Below, in pieces: positions 50,971 to 60,695 of a DNA stretch of 64,000 bases. Each line of letters starts with the position of its first letter. Position 1 is the first letter of the stretch. Source of the stretch: JANQSP01 sp965237565 (GTDB lineage Bacteria; Bdellovibrionota; Bdellovibrionia; Bdellovibrionales; UBA1609); contig OZ250145.1 in NCBI GenBank assembly GCA_965237565.1, positions 682,001 to 746,000 of the forward strand. Reading direction: 5' to 3'. The notes beneath the pieces were generated by a model. That model was not told the DNA's origin. It saw only the letters and a list, made by a program, of their open reading frames with translations, and did no database searches. The position numbers and the translations under genes are program-made.

Positions 50971-53097
50971 TTGCAAAAAGAAATTCAAAGCAAAAGGGAA
51001 TATCCAAACAAATATCCAAAGGCAAGTGACTCCGTTCGCTACGTAAAGGGTGTGGGGCCTCGATTGGCTGAAATGTTTGCCAAAAAGGGGATTCTCACTT
51101 TACGAGACCTTGTTTATTTTTATCCGAGAACGTATAGAGACCAGCGATTGGTTCATGACCTTTCCTCCCTGTCTGCAGGGGCTTATGTTACCTTGTATGC
51201 GACAGTGGTGGGGAAAAAAATATTGCGATTGAGAGGCAAGACCCACATTTACGAAGTCAGTCTTCAATCAGCTGTAGGATTGATTCGATGCAAGTATTTT
51301 CGTTTGCCCTATAGGGGGTATTTTGACAGCATAGAGATCGATGAAAAAGTGAAAGTGGTTGGAAGAGTGAATTATTATAGAAATCACCCAGAGTTTCATC
51401 ATCCGGATATCTATCCTTTTCAAAAAAATGAAGTGCAAGAAGATAAACTCGTCCCTATTTATTCAGAGATAGAAAACATCAGCCAAAATAAAATTCGAAA
51501 CACCATTTCGCAGGTTTTTTCTTATCTCAAGCAAGACCCTGCATTTCTCGCATCAGATCCTCTCCCTGATTGGGTTCGAAAAGAAAATAATTTGATGGAC
51601 AAAATTTCTGCCCTAGAACAAATTCACGAACCGAATCAAAAATACATCGAAGAGTATTTGAAGTTTCGCACTCCAGCCCAAAAACGTCTCATTTTTGAAG
51701 AATTCTTTCTCTTGCAACTTTATATGGGCATGAAAAAAACCCAACTAGAAAAAGAACAAAGCCAAGCCATTGCACCAACTTTTTCACTTATGAAAAAATT
51801 AAAAAAGTCTCTGCCTTTTGCTCTCACTTCAGCCCAAAACAACGTTTTAAAAGAAATCAGCGAAGACCTAAAAAACAACTGGCCCATGCATCGCTTGATT
51901 CAAGGGGACGTGGGTTGTGGGAAAACCATTGTTGCCTTTTTGGCGAGTTGTCAGGCTATGGAGAATCGTTTTCAGTGTGCGATGATGGTGCCGACAGAGA
52001 TATTGGCGGAGCAACATTACCAAAGAGCTCTTTCCCTTCTAAAGCCCTTAGGTGTGCACGTCAATTTGCTGACCAGTAAGTTAAAGGCTCGTGAAAAAAG
52101 AGATGTGTTAGAGAAATTAGAGAGCGGTTACACTTCATTTTGCATCGGAACGCATGCCTTGATTCAAGAGTCTGTGCAATTTAAAAACTTAGGCTTGGTG
52201 ATCGTTGATGAGCAACATCGTTTTGGAGTCCACCAAAGAGCTTTGCTGAAGGGAAAGGGAATGCATCCTCATTTCTTGGTGATGACGGCGACTCCGATTC
52301 CTCGAAGTTTGGCAATGACCTTGTATGGGGATCTGGATGTTTCAGTGATTGATGAGATGCCAGAGGGAAGACAACCGATTCTCACAAAAAAGATCTATTC
52401 TTCTAAAAAAGAGCGAGTGTTTCAGTTTTTGGAGTCGAAGATTCGTGAAGGACGGCAAGCCTATGTGGTTTATCCCCTTGTGGAAGAGAGTGAGTTTATG
52501 GACCTAAAGAATGCAAGCGATGAATATGAAAAGTTAAAGAAAAGATTTTCTGAATTTCGTGTGGGCTTGGTTCATGGAAAAATGAGTTTCTTTGAAAAAA
52601 CGGAAGTAATGTCGCAATTTATGAAAAAAGAAATTTCAATATTGGTGAGCACAACTGTGATTGAAGTGGGAGTGGATGTGTCCAATGCGAGTGTGATGAT
52701 TGTGGAAAATGCAGAACGATTTGGTCTCTCCCAACTACATCAGTTGCGAGGTCGAGTGGGGCGGGGAGAGCACAAAAGTTATTGCATTTTGGTTTTGTCA
52801 GGGGGAATTTCTGAAGAGGCTTTGCAAAGGATTTCCATCATGGAAAAAACCAATGACGGCTTTAAGATTGCAGAAGAGGATTTGGAAATGAGGGGTCCAG
52901 GGGAATTTTTGGGTACCAAACAATCAGGCTTGCCAGAATTCAAAGTTGCCAATCTCGTTCGAGACGGACAAATTCTTTCCCAAGCAAAAAAGACAGCGCT
53001 TCGTTTGCTACAAAAAGATCCCCAGCTTGCATCCGTGGAATCTCAACTGCTCAAAAAAGAAATGGAAAGAATTTCCAGTCGTTTGTTACCCGGTTGA
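50971..53097 (+). CDS. recG: ATP-dependent DNA helicase RecG
   Basis: 708 residues from a TTG with GAGAGAAA upstream. It has an N-terminal wedge/OB domain (VRYVKGVGPRLAEMFAKKGI), Walker A GDVGCGKTIVAF, DExH-type DEQHRFG, the TATPIPRSLAM motif and motif VI QLRGRVGRGEHKS. RecG remodels stalled replication forks. It ends five bases before the convergent NamZ-like gene. Confidence 0.95.
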   Translation: MQKEIQSKREYPNKYPKASDSVRYVKGVGPRLAEMFAKKGILTLRDLVYFYPRTYRDQRLVHDLSSLSAGAYVTLYATVVGKKILRLRGKTHIYEVSLQSAVGLIRCKYFRLPYRGYFDSIEIDEKVKVVGRVNYYRNHPEFHHPDIYPFQKNEVQEDKLVPIYSEIENISQNKIRNTISQVFSYLKQDPAFLASDPLPDWVRKENNLMDKISALEQIHEPNQKYIEEYLKFRTPAQKRLIFEEFFLLQLYMGMKKTQLEKEQSQAIAPTFSLMKKLKKSLPFALTSAQNNVLKEISEDLKNNWPMHRLIQGDVGCGKTIVAFLASCQAMENRFQCAMMVPTEILAEQHYQRALSLLKPLGVHVNLLTSKLKAREKRDVLEKLESGYTSFCIGTHALIQESVQFKNLGLVIVDEQHRFGVHQRALLKGKGMHPHFLVMTATPIPRSLAMTLYGDLDVSVIDEMPEGRQPILTKKIYSSKKERVFQFLESKIREGRQAYVVYPLVEESEFMDLKNASDEYEKLKKRFSEFRVGLVHGKMSFFEKTEVMSQFMKKEISILVSTTVIEVGVDVSNASVMIVENAERFGLSQLHQLRGRVGRGEHKSYCILVLSGGISEEALQRISIMEKTNDGFKIAEEDLEMRGPGEFLGTKQSGLPEFKVANLVRDGQILSQAKKTALRLLQKDPQLASVESQLLKKEMERISSRLLPG

Positions 53098-53102
53098 TTT
53101 TT

Positions 53103-54296
53103 TTATGAATAAAGAAAAAAAGGAGCTCTATTTCTTTCCCACTCTTTTTCATCTGTGAAAAGTTTTTGTTCTAGGTCTTGGACCTTCGATGATTCCTCTT
53201 CGATCCAAAGCCTTAGAAAGTCATCTCCAGAGAGAATATCAATCGGTAGTTTTTTATACTCGTATTCATAAGGGGGAGATTGCACCCATTGAAACTCAGG
53301 CTGTACTTTTTTCAGGCACTTTAAAAACAAACTGATCAATCGAAAAGGGCGAAACATTTTGGCTTCATAGAATGGGCTCGTAGCATAAATGCGAATGGCT
53401 GAGCAGACTTGGTTTTGGAATTTGTCAAAAGTGGGTTGAAAATGTTCTGCTCTGAGCTTGCAAGATTTTAACCACTGCGGAGCCGTTTTTTGCATTTGTT
53501 CTAAGATGGAATGAGACTTCATATTTGGAAAGCCAAAGGCTTTTAAGGGAAAAACCGTTCCGCGAGCTTCAGACACTTTTGTTCCTTCCAGTAAAACTGT
53601 TCCGCTATAGCAACGAACCGATTCAATGTCTGTCATGTTTGGGCTGGGCAAGACCCATGCCCAATCATCCTGCCAAGCTTTTTTTTCTGGATGATAATCA
53701 CTCATCTGAATCACTTCTATTTCGACAGGTAAATTTTTGATTGAGCGATACCAAAGGGCTAATTCCCCTAGGGTGAGGCCGTGTCGCATAGGCAAAGGAG
53801 CGTGACCCACAAAGCTGTGAAATTTTTGATTCAACATCAAACCTTCTATCGTTCTTCCAGCAGGATTGGGTCGATCCAGTATCCAAATGGATTTTTTTGC
53901 TGAACTACATTCTTCCAAGGCATAAAACAGGGTGGTCAAGTATGTGTAAACTCGACAACCCACGTCTTGCAAGTCCACAATCAAAACGTCAAAATGATCG
54001 AGCATTTTCCTAGTCAATCTTTTGTTTTTTTCGGAATAGAGACTAAAAAGTGGGAGTCCCTCCCAGTTTGCGTCCTTGCTTGTCACCATGTTCGCCTGCT
54101 CCGTCCCCATAAAGCCATGCTGGGGAGAAAACACACAAGACAATTGCAAAGGAGTGTGAGACCGGATCAGGTGCAAGGAATTTTCCAAATTTTTATTTAC
54201 GGAAGCTGAATGACCCAGAAAAGCGATTCGCTTGTTTTCTAATCTACCTTTCCACTTTTTTTCTTTAATAAAAACATCTATGCCAAAATTCGTCAT
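53103..54296 (-). CDS. NamZ-like exo-beta-N-acetylmuramidase (DUF1343)
   Basis: 397 residues of the DUF1343/NamZ family (GH171), which removes N-acetylmuramic acid from peptidoglycan fragments. Motifs: CVFSPQHGFMGTEQANM, FDVLIVDLQDVGCRVYTYL, LDRPNPAGRTIEGLMLN and PSPNMTDIESVRCYSGTVLL. There is no signal peptide, so it should act in the cytoplasm, unlike the secreted Bacillus enzyme. It precedes no muropeptide operon; purE is 5 bp upstream on the same strand. A role in recycling peptidoglycan fragments (own or prey) is an inference. Confidence 0.9.
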   Translation of the reverse strand: MTNFGIDVFIKEKKWKGRLENKRIAFLGHSASVNKNLENSLHLIRSHTPLQLSCVFSPQHGFMGTEQANMVTSKDANWEGLPLFSLYSEKNKRLTRKMLDHFDVLIVDLQDVGCRVYTYLTTLFYALEECSSAKKSIWILDRPNPAGRTIEGLMLNQKFHSFVGHAPLPMRHGLTLGELALWYRSIKNLPVEIEVIQMSDYHPEKKAWQDDWAWVLPSPNMTDIESVRCYSGTVLLEGTKVSEARGTVFPLKAFGFPNMKSHSILEQMQKTAPQWLKSCKLRAEHFQPTFDKFQNQVCSAIRIYATSPFYEAKMFRPFRLISLFLKCLKKVQPEFQWVQSPPYEYEYKKLPIDILSGDDFLRLWIEEESSKVQDLEQKLFTDEKEWERNRAPFFLYS

Positions 54297-54301
54297 CGCT
54301 A

Positions 54302-54817
54302 TTATTGTTTGATCTTTTTTTTGGATTTTTGGCTTTTTTCTTTTTGTTTTTCCATGTAGGCGTGGATTTTTTTTCTCAAAGGGGCATTCTCAATGGCCAG
54401 TATTCTGACCGCCAACAAAGCCGCATTGTATGCGTTGTCGATGGCGACAGTAGCCACAGGGACTCCCTTTGGCATTTGAGCAATGGATAACAAAGAGTCC
54501 AAACCTTTTAGGGTTTTTGTCATTATGGGAACGCCGATCACTGGCAGGGAAGTCAGTCCGGCAACCATTCCCGGCAAATGGGCTGCCCCTCCCGCACCCG
54601 CAATGATTACTTTGATTCCTCTTTTTTGGCACTTCAGAGCATAGCTTTGCATGGCTTCTGGCGTTCGGTGAGCAGAAACAATATCCACCTCGCAGGGAAC
54701 AGCAAAGTCCTCCAACACTTTTTTGGCCAGCTTCATTGTGGGCCAATCAGAATGGCTACCCATAATGACAGATACAGAGGCTCTTTTTTTCACTGAAGCA
54801 GATGCTTTTTCTCCCAT
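54302..54817 (-). CDS. purE: 5-(carboxyamino)imidazole ribonucleotide mutase
   Basis: 171 residues. Family motifs VSVIMGSHSDWPTMK and SAHRTPEAM are near the start, then IAGAGGAAHLPGMVAGLT and PVIGVPI. PurE converts N5-CAIR to CAIR in purine synthesis, working with PurK, which is encoded just upstream with a one-base overlap. The C-terminus has a Lys-rich tail (KEKSQKSKKKIKQ) beyond the usual end. It lies directly before the NamZ-like gene on the transcript. Confidence 0.95.
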   Translation of the reverse strand: MGEKASASVKKRASVSVIMGSHSDWPTMKLAKKVLEDFAVPCEVDIVSAHRTPEAMQSYALKCQKRGIKVIIAGAGGAAHLPGMVAGLTSLPVIGVPIMTKTLKGLDSLLSIAQMPKGVPVATVAIDNAYNAALLAVRILAIENAPLRKKIHAYMEKQKEKSQKSKKKIKQ

Positions 54818-55938
54818 TACAAAAAATCCTTTTTAAATTTTAATAGTTGGTTCAATGCTTTGCCTCCCGTAGAAGCAAGTTGGTTGATATGTCCCATTTT
54901 TCTTCCCATTCGATTTTCCGCCTTCCCATACCAGTGGAGTTTTATTCCCGGTGGAAGAGGCCACAAACTGGTTTTTGTCTTGTTGTTGCCGAGCAAATTC
55001 AACATTGCGAAGCCACCAGAGCGTTTCACAGGAGTTGTTAGTTTCATGTTTAATACGGCCTTGATGTGCAAGCTAAATTGGTCTTCACTCAAAGCGTCTA
55101 GTGAGTAGTGGCCAGAGTTATGAACACGAGGTGCTACTTCATTGACCAAAAGCTCAGTTTTGGTTTCAAACAGTTCAAAAGCTATCACCCCTTCGTAACC
55201 GATCTCATCTATCATGCGTTTGAGTTTTTTTACTAGATTGTCTTTTTTCTTGTGTTGGCAAGGTCCTTTCACCCACAAACAGCGAGCTTCCTCTTGGTGC
55301 GTTTCCACCAAAGGAAGTTCAATGATTTGTCCCATTTTATTTCTGATGAGGATGATGGCCAATTCCCTTTGAAATGGCACAAAGGCTTCAGCAATTAAAT
55401 TTGGGGAATGTTTTTTAATAAATTCTTCCACTGGGGTTTTTGATTTGCTTTTCGTAATCAAAGTTCCGTACCCGTCGTAGCCAAACAGTCTTTTTTTCAG
55501 CACGATTTGATTTGGAAACAAGGAGACAAGGGAAGACATTTGTTTGACAGAGTTGACTCTTACAAATTCGGCTGTGGGGATTTTGTATTTTTTCAATAAG
55601 CTTTTTTGTAGCCAGCGGTCTCGCAACAAAGCCATGGTTTTTGGTTTGGGATGAATAGAGGTTTTTGTTTCAAGGGAAGCTTCATGAAGCATCGAAGGAT
55701 CAAGAAATTCATTTTCAAATACAGCCAAATCCACTTTCCGAAGAAACGTTTTGACGTCTTTTTTGGAGTGAAGGTCTCCCTTTACAAAATAAGGAGTGAC
55801 CTGCATGGCCGAGTCTTCTACTTGCTTGTTCAGCACATAGGGCCTCATCCCAAGTTCATGGCTTTTTAAGGCCAGCATTCTTGCCAACTGTCCCCCTCCC
55901 AAAATTCCCAACTTAATTGAGGATAATTGATTTTTCAT
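54817..55938 (-). CDS. purK: 5-(carboxyamino)imidazole ribonucleotide synthase
   Basis: 373 residues, ATP-grasp family. N-terminal GILGGGQLARMLALKSHELGM, the central ATP-binding part with KKRLFGYDGYGT, and the ATP-grasp end EVAPRVHNSGHYSLDA. It makes N5-CAIR from AIR, bicarbonate and ATP. Its last base overlaps the purE start (TAATG), and its ATG follows the glutaredoxin stop without a gap, so grx-purK-purE (and perhaps namZ) form one transcript. Confidence 0.95.
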   Translation of the reverse strand: MKNQLSSIKLGILGGGQLARMLALKSHELGMRPYVLNKQVEDSAMQVTPYFVKGDLHSKKDVKTFLRKVDLAVFENEFLDPSMLHEASLETKTSIHPKPKTMALLRDRWLQKSLLKKYKIPTAEFVRVNSVKQMSSLVSLFPNQIVLKKRLFGYDGYGTLITKSKSKTPVEEFIKKHSPNLIAEAFVPFQRELAIILIRNKMGQIIELPLVETHQEEARCLWVKGPCQHKKKDNLVKKLKRMIDEIGYEGVIAFELFETKTELLVNEVAPRVHNSGHYSLDALSEDQFSLHIKAVLNMKLTTPVKRSGGFAMLNLLGNNKTKTSLWPLPPGIKLHWYGKAENRMGRKMGHINQLASTGGKALNQLLKFKKDFL

Positions 55939-56193
55939 TCAAGACTGAAGGAGAAGATCCAATTTACTTTCCTTGTCTAGATCCATCAATTCAGAACAAC
56001 CTCCAATGAGTTCACCGTTAATGAAAATTTGCGGGACTGTTTTCATCCCTGTCCTAGCAATCAATGCTTGGATTTCCTCCGGCTTATCGTCCAAGCTGAT
56101 CTCCTCATAAGGAGCATTCTTTTTATTCAAAATTTCTTTAGCCATCACACAAGCTGGACAACTGCTTTTGGAATAAATTTTCACTTTTGCCAT
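55939..56193 (-). CDS. grxC: Glutaredoxin 3-type
   Basis: 84 residues with the redox motif SSCPACVMAKEIL (CPAC rather than the common CPYC) and the glutathione-binding TVPQIFINGELIGGCSEL. Reduces protein disulfides with glutathione; the glutathione reductase at 37 kb is a plausible partner. It precedes purK directly. Confidence 0.93.
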   Translation of the reverse strand: MAKVKIYSKSSCPACVMAKEILNKKNAPYEEISLDDKPEEIQALIARTGMKTVPQIFINGELIGGCSELMDLDKESKLDLLLQS

Positions 56194-56275
56194 GGATCTG
56201 TCCTTTCATTTTCACTTTCTATGATAAATGCGAGGTCTCAACATAAATGTAAGCCTTGTAAAATTCAAGTGTATT

Positions 56276-58123
56276 TTAGCAAATGGCAGTGATTGGAACT
56301 TCGATTTCTTTAGAAATATATGTCTTTATTTCATAAGAGTGGTCAGAGTCTCTGCCCACGCCGAAGTAAATAGTTTTTAGAGCAACTGATTTCTTAAGGG
56401 TTTGCAAACCCTCTAACAAATTTCCTGGTAAAATCTTTACCGTGAGGATGATGTTTTTGTCCTTATACATGGGAGCAATCTGCTGAGAAACCACTCGTTG
56501 CAATAGTTCGTGAAAAATATCATTGCTTGTTGCTTCTTCATTTTCTGCATAAAACAAGATCAGTTCAAAGGGTCCTACCCGATTTTTCAAAATGAAATTC
56601 AAAGTTTTAGAAATCAACCTTCGCACTCGGTGTTCTCCAATGCAGAGCACGTGCTTGGGAAGTGTTTCTGGCAAATTGTCCACTTGGCTGGCAAATTGTC
56701 CAAGGCCCAAGCGCAGGTCTGTGTGAGTTTCTAGACGATTTTCGAGCACCCCCCATCGGTAATAAGCCATGAGCATCAAGGTAATTCCGATAAGAAACGT
56801 GAGCATAAACAAAACACCCGAACTAGCATTGGAGAGAAGAAAGAAGATCGCAAAACTCAAAATCAATCCTGTTAGCAAAGGAGGTAGGGAAATTTCTATT
56901 CCTTTTATTTTCAATTGCCATTGGGACAGGTAGCGTTTGGGGGTGGAACTCCTAAAAGATCCTTTTCTTCTCATCAAAATAGTTCCTAAAGCGAAGCTAA
57001 CCATGACGCCTAGGAAAGCAATCTCATACACCTTGGCTGCAATCTCCACTTCCCCAGCCACAATAGAAGACATAAACATCACGATGATCATTAGGCCAGT
57101 CGCTATGACGGGGTACCCCTCTAGAGTTGGAACGATATGCGAGATCCTTTTCAAACAGATTTGCGGAAGATTTCCATGCTTGGCCATGGTGGTAGCTAGT
57201 CCTATAAAACCAATGAAGGCTGTGTTGGTAGCTGCAAATAGGGTCAAGGTAGCGTCTATAACAATTACGTTGAGAAGGAATTTTCCTCCAATTTTTTCTG
57301 AAAAGCCGGATAACAGGTGGTTGAGATTTCCTTGCACCTCTTCAGGCGTCAGTACGGTTAGACAAAGAACAGAAATCACCGGGGCTGTGATGGAAACCAA
57401 AATGATCACGGCTTTGTAGAGATTGCGAACTGTAAGCAAAGTGGGGTGTTCGAGTGTTTCCACAATTTGGGCGGCTGACTCGAAGCCGGTGATTCCCAGA
57501 AAAGCTGCTGAAAAACCATAAGCCAAAGTTGCCCAAGTCAAAGCCCTTGGGAAAAGAGAGAAATCACCAAATTTAGAAAAATGAATGTCTGACCAGTTAA
57601 TAACGATGTATCCAAATCCCCAAAGAGAAATCAAAATGAGCAAGCTAAAGTGAAAAATAGCAATTCCTGTGACCAGCTTGGCGGGCTCTTTGATCCCCTT
57701 AATGTTGAGTAGGCAAAAAAATATGACAGGAATAAAAGAGACCAAAACAACAGAGGCTTGTTTCCAAGGCAATTCATAGAGGGAAGATAAGTAAAAGGCT
57801 CCGGATAGGGAACTGACAGAAGCGGTGGCGAGATAAGAAACAAAGGTCAGGGCTCCGGCGAAGACCGCCACTCTTTTGCCAATGCTTCTGAGGATCATGG
57901 AGTAGGCTCCTCCGTTGTAAGGGCTCATAGCCAAGCCCTCCTCATAAGTGCGCTTGAAAATCCACATCGCAAAACAAGCTGTGAGAACAAATAAGGGAGC
58001 GAAATAACCCACGATGGGAAACAAAATTCCCGTTCCGTAAAAAACGGAGGTGCCAATGTCAGCTCCGACTACTCCCGCAGCGATGATCCAATTCAAATCT
58101 GATTTTTGTCTATCTGATTCCAA
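56276..58123 (-). CDS. APC-family amino-acid permease with C-terminal soluble domain
   Basis: 615 residues. About 12 helices of the amino acid-polyamine-organocation fold, with the family signature at the start (IIAAGVVGADIGTSVFYG), the SPYNGGAYSMILRSIGK loop and GFSAAFLGITGFESAAQI. After residue ~470 a ~140-residue cytoplasmic domain (HVLCIGEHRVRRLIS, FELILFYAENEE) resembles a universal-stress-like Rossmann fold. The start is TTG at 58123, three bases after the EVE gene stop. Substrate unknown; possibly an amino acid. Domain end call is by eye. Confidence 0.85.
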   Translation of the reverse strand: MESDRQKSDLNWIIAAGVVGADIGTSVFYGTGILFPIVGYFAPLFVLTACFAMWIFKRTYEEGLAMSPYNGGAYSMILRSIGKRVAVFAGALTFVSYLATASVSSLSGAFYLSSLYELPWKQASVVLVSFIPVIFFCLLNIKGIKEPAKLVTGIAIFHFSLLILISLWGFGYIVINWSDIHFSKFGDFSLFPRALTWATLAYGFSAAFLGITGFESAAQIVETLEHPTLLTVRNLYKAVIILVSITAPVISVLCLTVLTPEEVQGNLNHLLSGFSEKIGGKFLLNVIVIDATLTLFAATNTAFIGFIGLATTMAKHGNLPQICLKRISHIVPTLEGYPVIATGLMIIVMFMSSIVAGEVEIAAKVYEIAFLGVMVSFALGTILMRRKGSFRSSTPKRYLSQWQLKIKGIEISLPPLLTGLILSFAIFFLLSNASSGVLFMLTFLIGITLMLMAYYRWGVLENRLETHTDLRLGLGQFASQVDNLPETLPKHVLCIGEHRVRRLISKTLNFILKNRVGPFELILFYAENEEATSNDIFHELLQRVVSQQIAPMYKDKNIILTVKILPGNLLEGLQTLKKSVALKTIYFGVGRDSDHSYEIKTYISKEIEVPITAIC

Positions 58124-58126
58124 CTC

Positions 58127-58612
58127 TTAGAGCCTCTTTGACATTTTCACTATATGCATGTATTCTTGCTTTGTAACGGGTAAAACGGACAGCCTTTGGC
58201 CTTTTTGTAACAGGAGCATTTTAGAAAGTTTTTTTTCCCCTTTCAGCTTCTGAAGAGGGATTGAATTTTTAAAAAGGGCTTTAAATTTTACCTCTACACA
58301 GTACCACCTCGGTTTTTGCTTGGTGGATAGAGGATCATAATACTGGGATTTTGAATCAAAGGCTGTTGCATCTGGTACGGCTTTTTTCGATACAAGGGCG
58401 AGACCCACCACAGCAGGTGGATTCGCATTGGAGTGATAAAAGAGTACCTCATCATCTATTTGCATATCCTTCATCATGAAATTTCGAGCTTGGTAATTTC
58501 TCACACCGTCCCATAAATCTTTTCCAGATTTTTTTAAATCATAGATGGAATAAGTATTGGGTTCCGATTTCATCAGCCAGTATTTTTTTGTTTTTCCTAG
58601 TGAAGGAGGCAT
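58127..58612 (-). CDS. EVE-domain protein
   Basis: 161 residues from the ATG at 58612, with AGAGGGC upstream. EVE (PUA-like) motifs: KKYWLMKSEPNTYSIYDL, WDGVRNYQARNFMMKDM, DEVLFYHSNANPPAVVGLA and PRWYCVEVKF. EVE domains bind modified bases in RNA or DNA and are widely found near DNA-modification and defence genes. Here it precedes an APC permease. The longer frame from 58660 is less likely. Confidence 0.9.
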   Translation of the reverse strand: MPPSLGKTKKYWLMKSEPNTYSIYDLKKSGKDLWDGVRNYQARNFMMKDMQIDDEVLFYHSNANPPAVVGLALVSKKAVPDATAFDSKSQYYDPLSTKQKPRWYCVEVKFKALFKNSIPLQKLKGEKKLSKMLLLQKGQRLSVLPVTKQEYMHIVKMSKRL

Positions 58613-58728
58613 CGGCCCTCTTTTTTCATTTCGTTTTATGAGCAGGTGAATGTAAGTCATTCTTTTTTGAAGTCAAGAATTTAAAAGTCCACTTGAGTTT
58701 CACAAAAGTGTGATAGATAGTGAGGAGT

Positions 58729-60117
58729 ATGTCTTTTCGAAAAGAGTCTGATAGTTTGGGAGTGGTTCGCATTCCAGAGGATCGCATGTGGGGAGCCCAA
58801 ACACAGCGTTCCTTAGAAAATTTTAAAATTGGCGGAGAAAGAGAACGCTTGCCCCTGGAGATGATTCGTTCCTTGGCCTTGGTAAAAAAGTGTTCCGCTC
58901 AGGCAAATCAAAAACTTGGCTTGTTAGATAAAAAAAAGGCTCTCGCAATTGTGCAAGCATCAGAGGAGATCATCCAAGGAAAATGGGACGATCACTTTCC
59001 CTTGGCAGTCTGGCAAACAGGAAGCGGTACCCAAAGCAATATGAACGTAAATGAAGTGATCGCCAATCGAGCGGGCCAAATCCTAGGCGGTCAATTGGGA
59101 GATAAAAGCGTTCACCCCAACGACGATGTCAATAAATGCCAGTCATCCAATGATGTGTTCCCTACAGCCATGCACATTTGTATCGTGGAACAGTTGCAAT
59201 CCCGCTTGTTGCAAGCTCTCTCCAGTTTGGAAAACAGTTTGAAGAAAAAAGTAAAAGAGTTTGATTCCATTATCAAAGTGGGGAGGACGCATTTGATGGA
59301 TGCCACTCCTTTGACTTTGGCTCAGGAGTTTTCCGCTTATGTTCACCAGCTTGCTTCTTCCCGCCTGAGACTGGAAAGCAGTCTCTCTCGCCTCAACGCC
59401 CTAGCCCTCGGAGGCACGGCTGTGGGAACGGGACTCAACGCCCATGCCGATTTTCCTAGCTTGGCGGTTTCTTTCTTGGCAAAAGAGACGGGTCATTCTT
59501 TTGTTCCAAGCAAGAATTATTTTTCGGCGAGCTCCGCCCATGATGATCTGGTGGATCTTAGCGGAATGTTGAAGGCAACAGCTTGTAGTTTCATGAAGCT
59601 GGCCAATGATATTCGTCTCATGTCAAGTGGCCCAAGAGCAGGTCTCAATGAGCTGATCCTTCCTTCCAACGAACCTGGAAGCTCTATCATGCCGGGAAAA
59701 ATCAACCCTACACAAAGCGAAGCTCTCAGCATGGTTTGTGCCGAGGTGATTGGTTGCGATGTAGCTGTGACTTTGGGAGGAGCCAGCGGGCATTTTGAAT
59801 TGAATGTCTTTAAACCTTTGATTGTTTTCAATTTGTTGAGATCCATTCGTTTGTTGGCTGATGCAGGTGATAGTTTCAGAGTGCATTGTATAGAGGGTTT
59901 AGAGGCCAACAAGGAGCAGTTGAAGACCTACTTGGATCGGTCTCTCATGCTGGTTACGGCTTTGAATCCTCATATTGGATATGATAAGTCAGCCCAAATT
60001 GCGAAGAAGGCTTACCAGAATGGAACCAGTTTGAAGGAGGAAGCGGTCCGCTCGGGCTTTGTCACCGCTGAGGAGTTTGATCGTATCGTACAAGCAAAGA
60101 ATATGATAAAAAACTAG
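58729..60117 (+). CDS. fumC: Class II fumarase
   Basis: 462 residues from the ATG at 58729 (GAGGAG just upstream). Signatures: GSGTQSNMNVNEVIANRA, HPNDDVNKCQSSNDVFPTAMH, GRTHLMDATPLTLAQEFS and GSSIMPGKINPTQSEAL. It interconverts fumarate and malate. Iron-free class II enzyme. Length is normal. Confidence 0.96.
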   Translation: MSFRKESDSLGVVRIPEDRMWGAQTQRSLENFKIGGERERLPLEMIRSLALVKKCSAQANQKLGLLDKKKALAIVQASEEIIQGKWDDHFPLAVWQTGSGTQSNMNVNEVIANRAGQILGGQLGDKSVHPNDDVNKCQSSNDVFPTAMHICIVEQLQSRLLQALSSLENSLKKKVKEFDSIIKVGRTHLMDATPLTLAQEFSAYVHQLASSRLRLESSLSRLNALALGGTAVGTGLNAHADFPSLAVSFLAKETGHSFVPSKNYFSASSAHDDLVDLSGMLKATACSFMKLANDIRLMSSGPRAGLNELILPSNEPGSSIMPGKINPTQSEALSMVCAEVIGCDVAVTLGGASGHFELNVFKPLIVFNLLRSIRLLADAGDSFRVHCIEGLEANKEQLKTYLDRSLMLVTALNPHIGYDKSAQIAKKAYQNGTSLKEEAVRSGFVTAEEFDRIVQAKNMIKN

Positions 60118-60228
60118 CTATAAATTTTATTGTGAGTAGCTAGTGACTAGACTTATGGCATTTTGTAAGAATACGTGAATCTTTGTTTCAAGTAAGGAAT
60201 GAAGGTTTGTGATCACAGGGGGATTTGC

Positions 60229-60537
60229 ATGGTAATAGAAGATCGAATCAAGCAAAAATTGCAGTCGGCTTTTCAGATTGAACTCTTGGAATTGGTGAAT
60301 GAAAGCTCTCAACACCAAGCACCCGATGGAGCGGAAACACACTTTCGTGTTCTCATTGTTTCAAGGGATTTTGAGGGGTTAGGGACGATTCAGCGCCATC
60401 GAAAGGTGCATCAAGTTTTGAAAGAAGAGCTGAATGGACCTGTGCACGCTTTCTCCCAGAAGACTTTCACTCCCTCGGAGTGGCAGTCCCTTGAGCCCAA
60501 TCCGCAAGCCTCCCCCCCTTGTCATAAAAAGTTTTAG
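60229..60537 (+). CDS. bolA: BolA family protein
   Basis: 102 residues from the ATG at 60229 with AGGGGG upstream. BolA signature: NESSQHQAPDGAETHFRVLI, FEGLGTIQRHRKVHQVLKEEL and GPVHAFSQKTFTPSEW. The His near the end is the usual Fe-S ligand with a monothiol glutaredoxin. It may act in Fe-S handling or transcription. No monothiol Grx is seen nearby. Confidence 0.92.
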   Translation: MVIEDRIKQKLQSAFQIELLELVNESSQHQAPDGAETHFRVLIVSRDFEGLGTIQRHRKVHQVLKEELNGPVHAFSQKTFTPSEWQSLEPNPQASPPCHKKF

Positions 60538-60612
60538 CTCGCCAAGTTTGTCCAAAATGAATCCTCCAGCTTTCTGAAATTTTTTATATCAATAGTCATT
60601 ATGTATTTTTTT

Positions 60613-60641
60613 TTGATCAACTATGTGTTTGAGGGTATAGT
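60613..60641 (+). promoter_or_regulatory. Sigma70-like promoter of the SWIB gene
   Basis: TTGATC at 60613-60618, a 17-bp spacer, then TATAGT at 60636-60641. Expected transcription start near 60648, about 48 nt before the SWIB ATG. Good match to both hexamers. Confidence 0.6.
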
Positions 60642-60695
60642 GGGGCGAGTAGAGGACAAACCTATCGAAAGACAGTGACACCATTTGGAGGTAAC

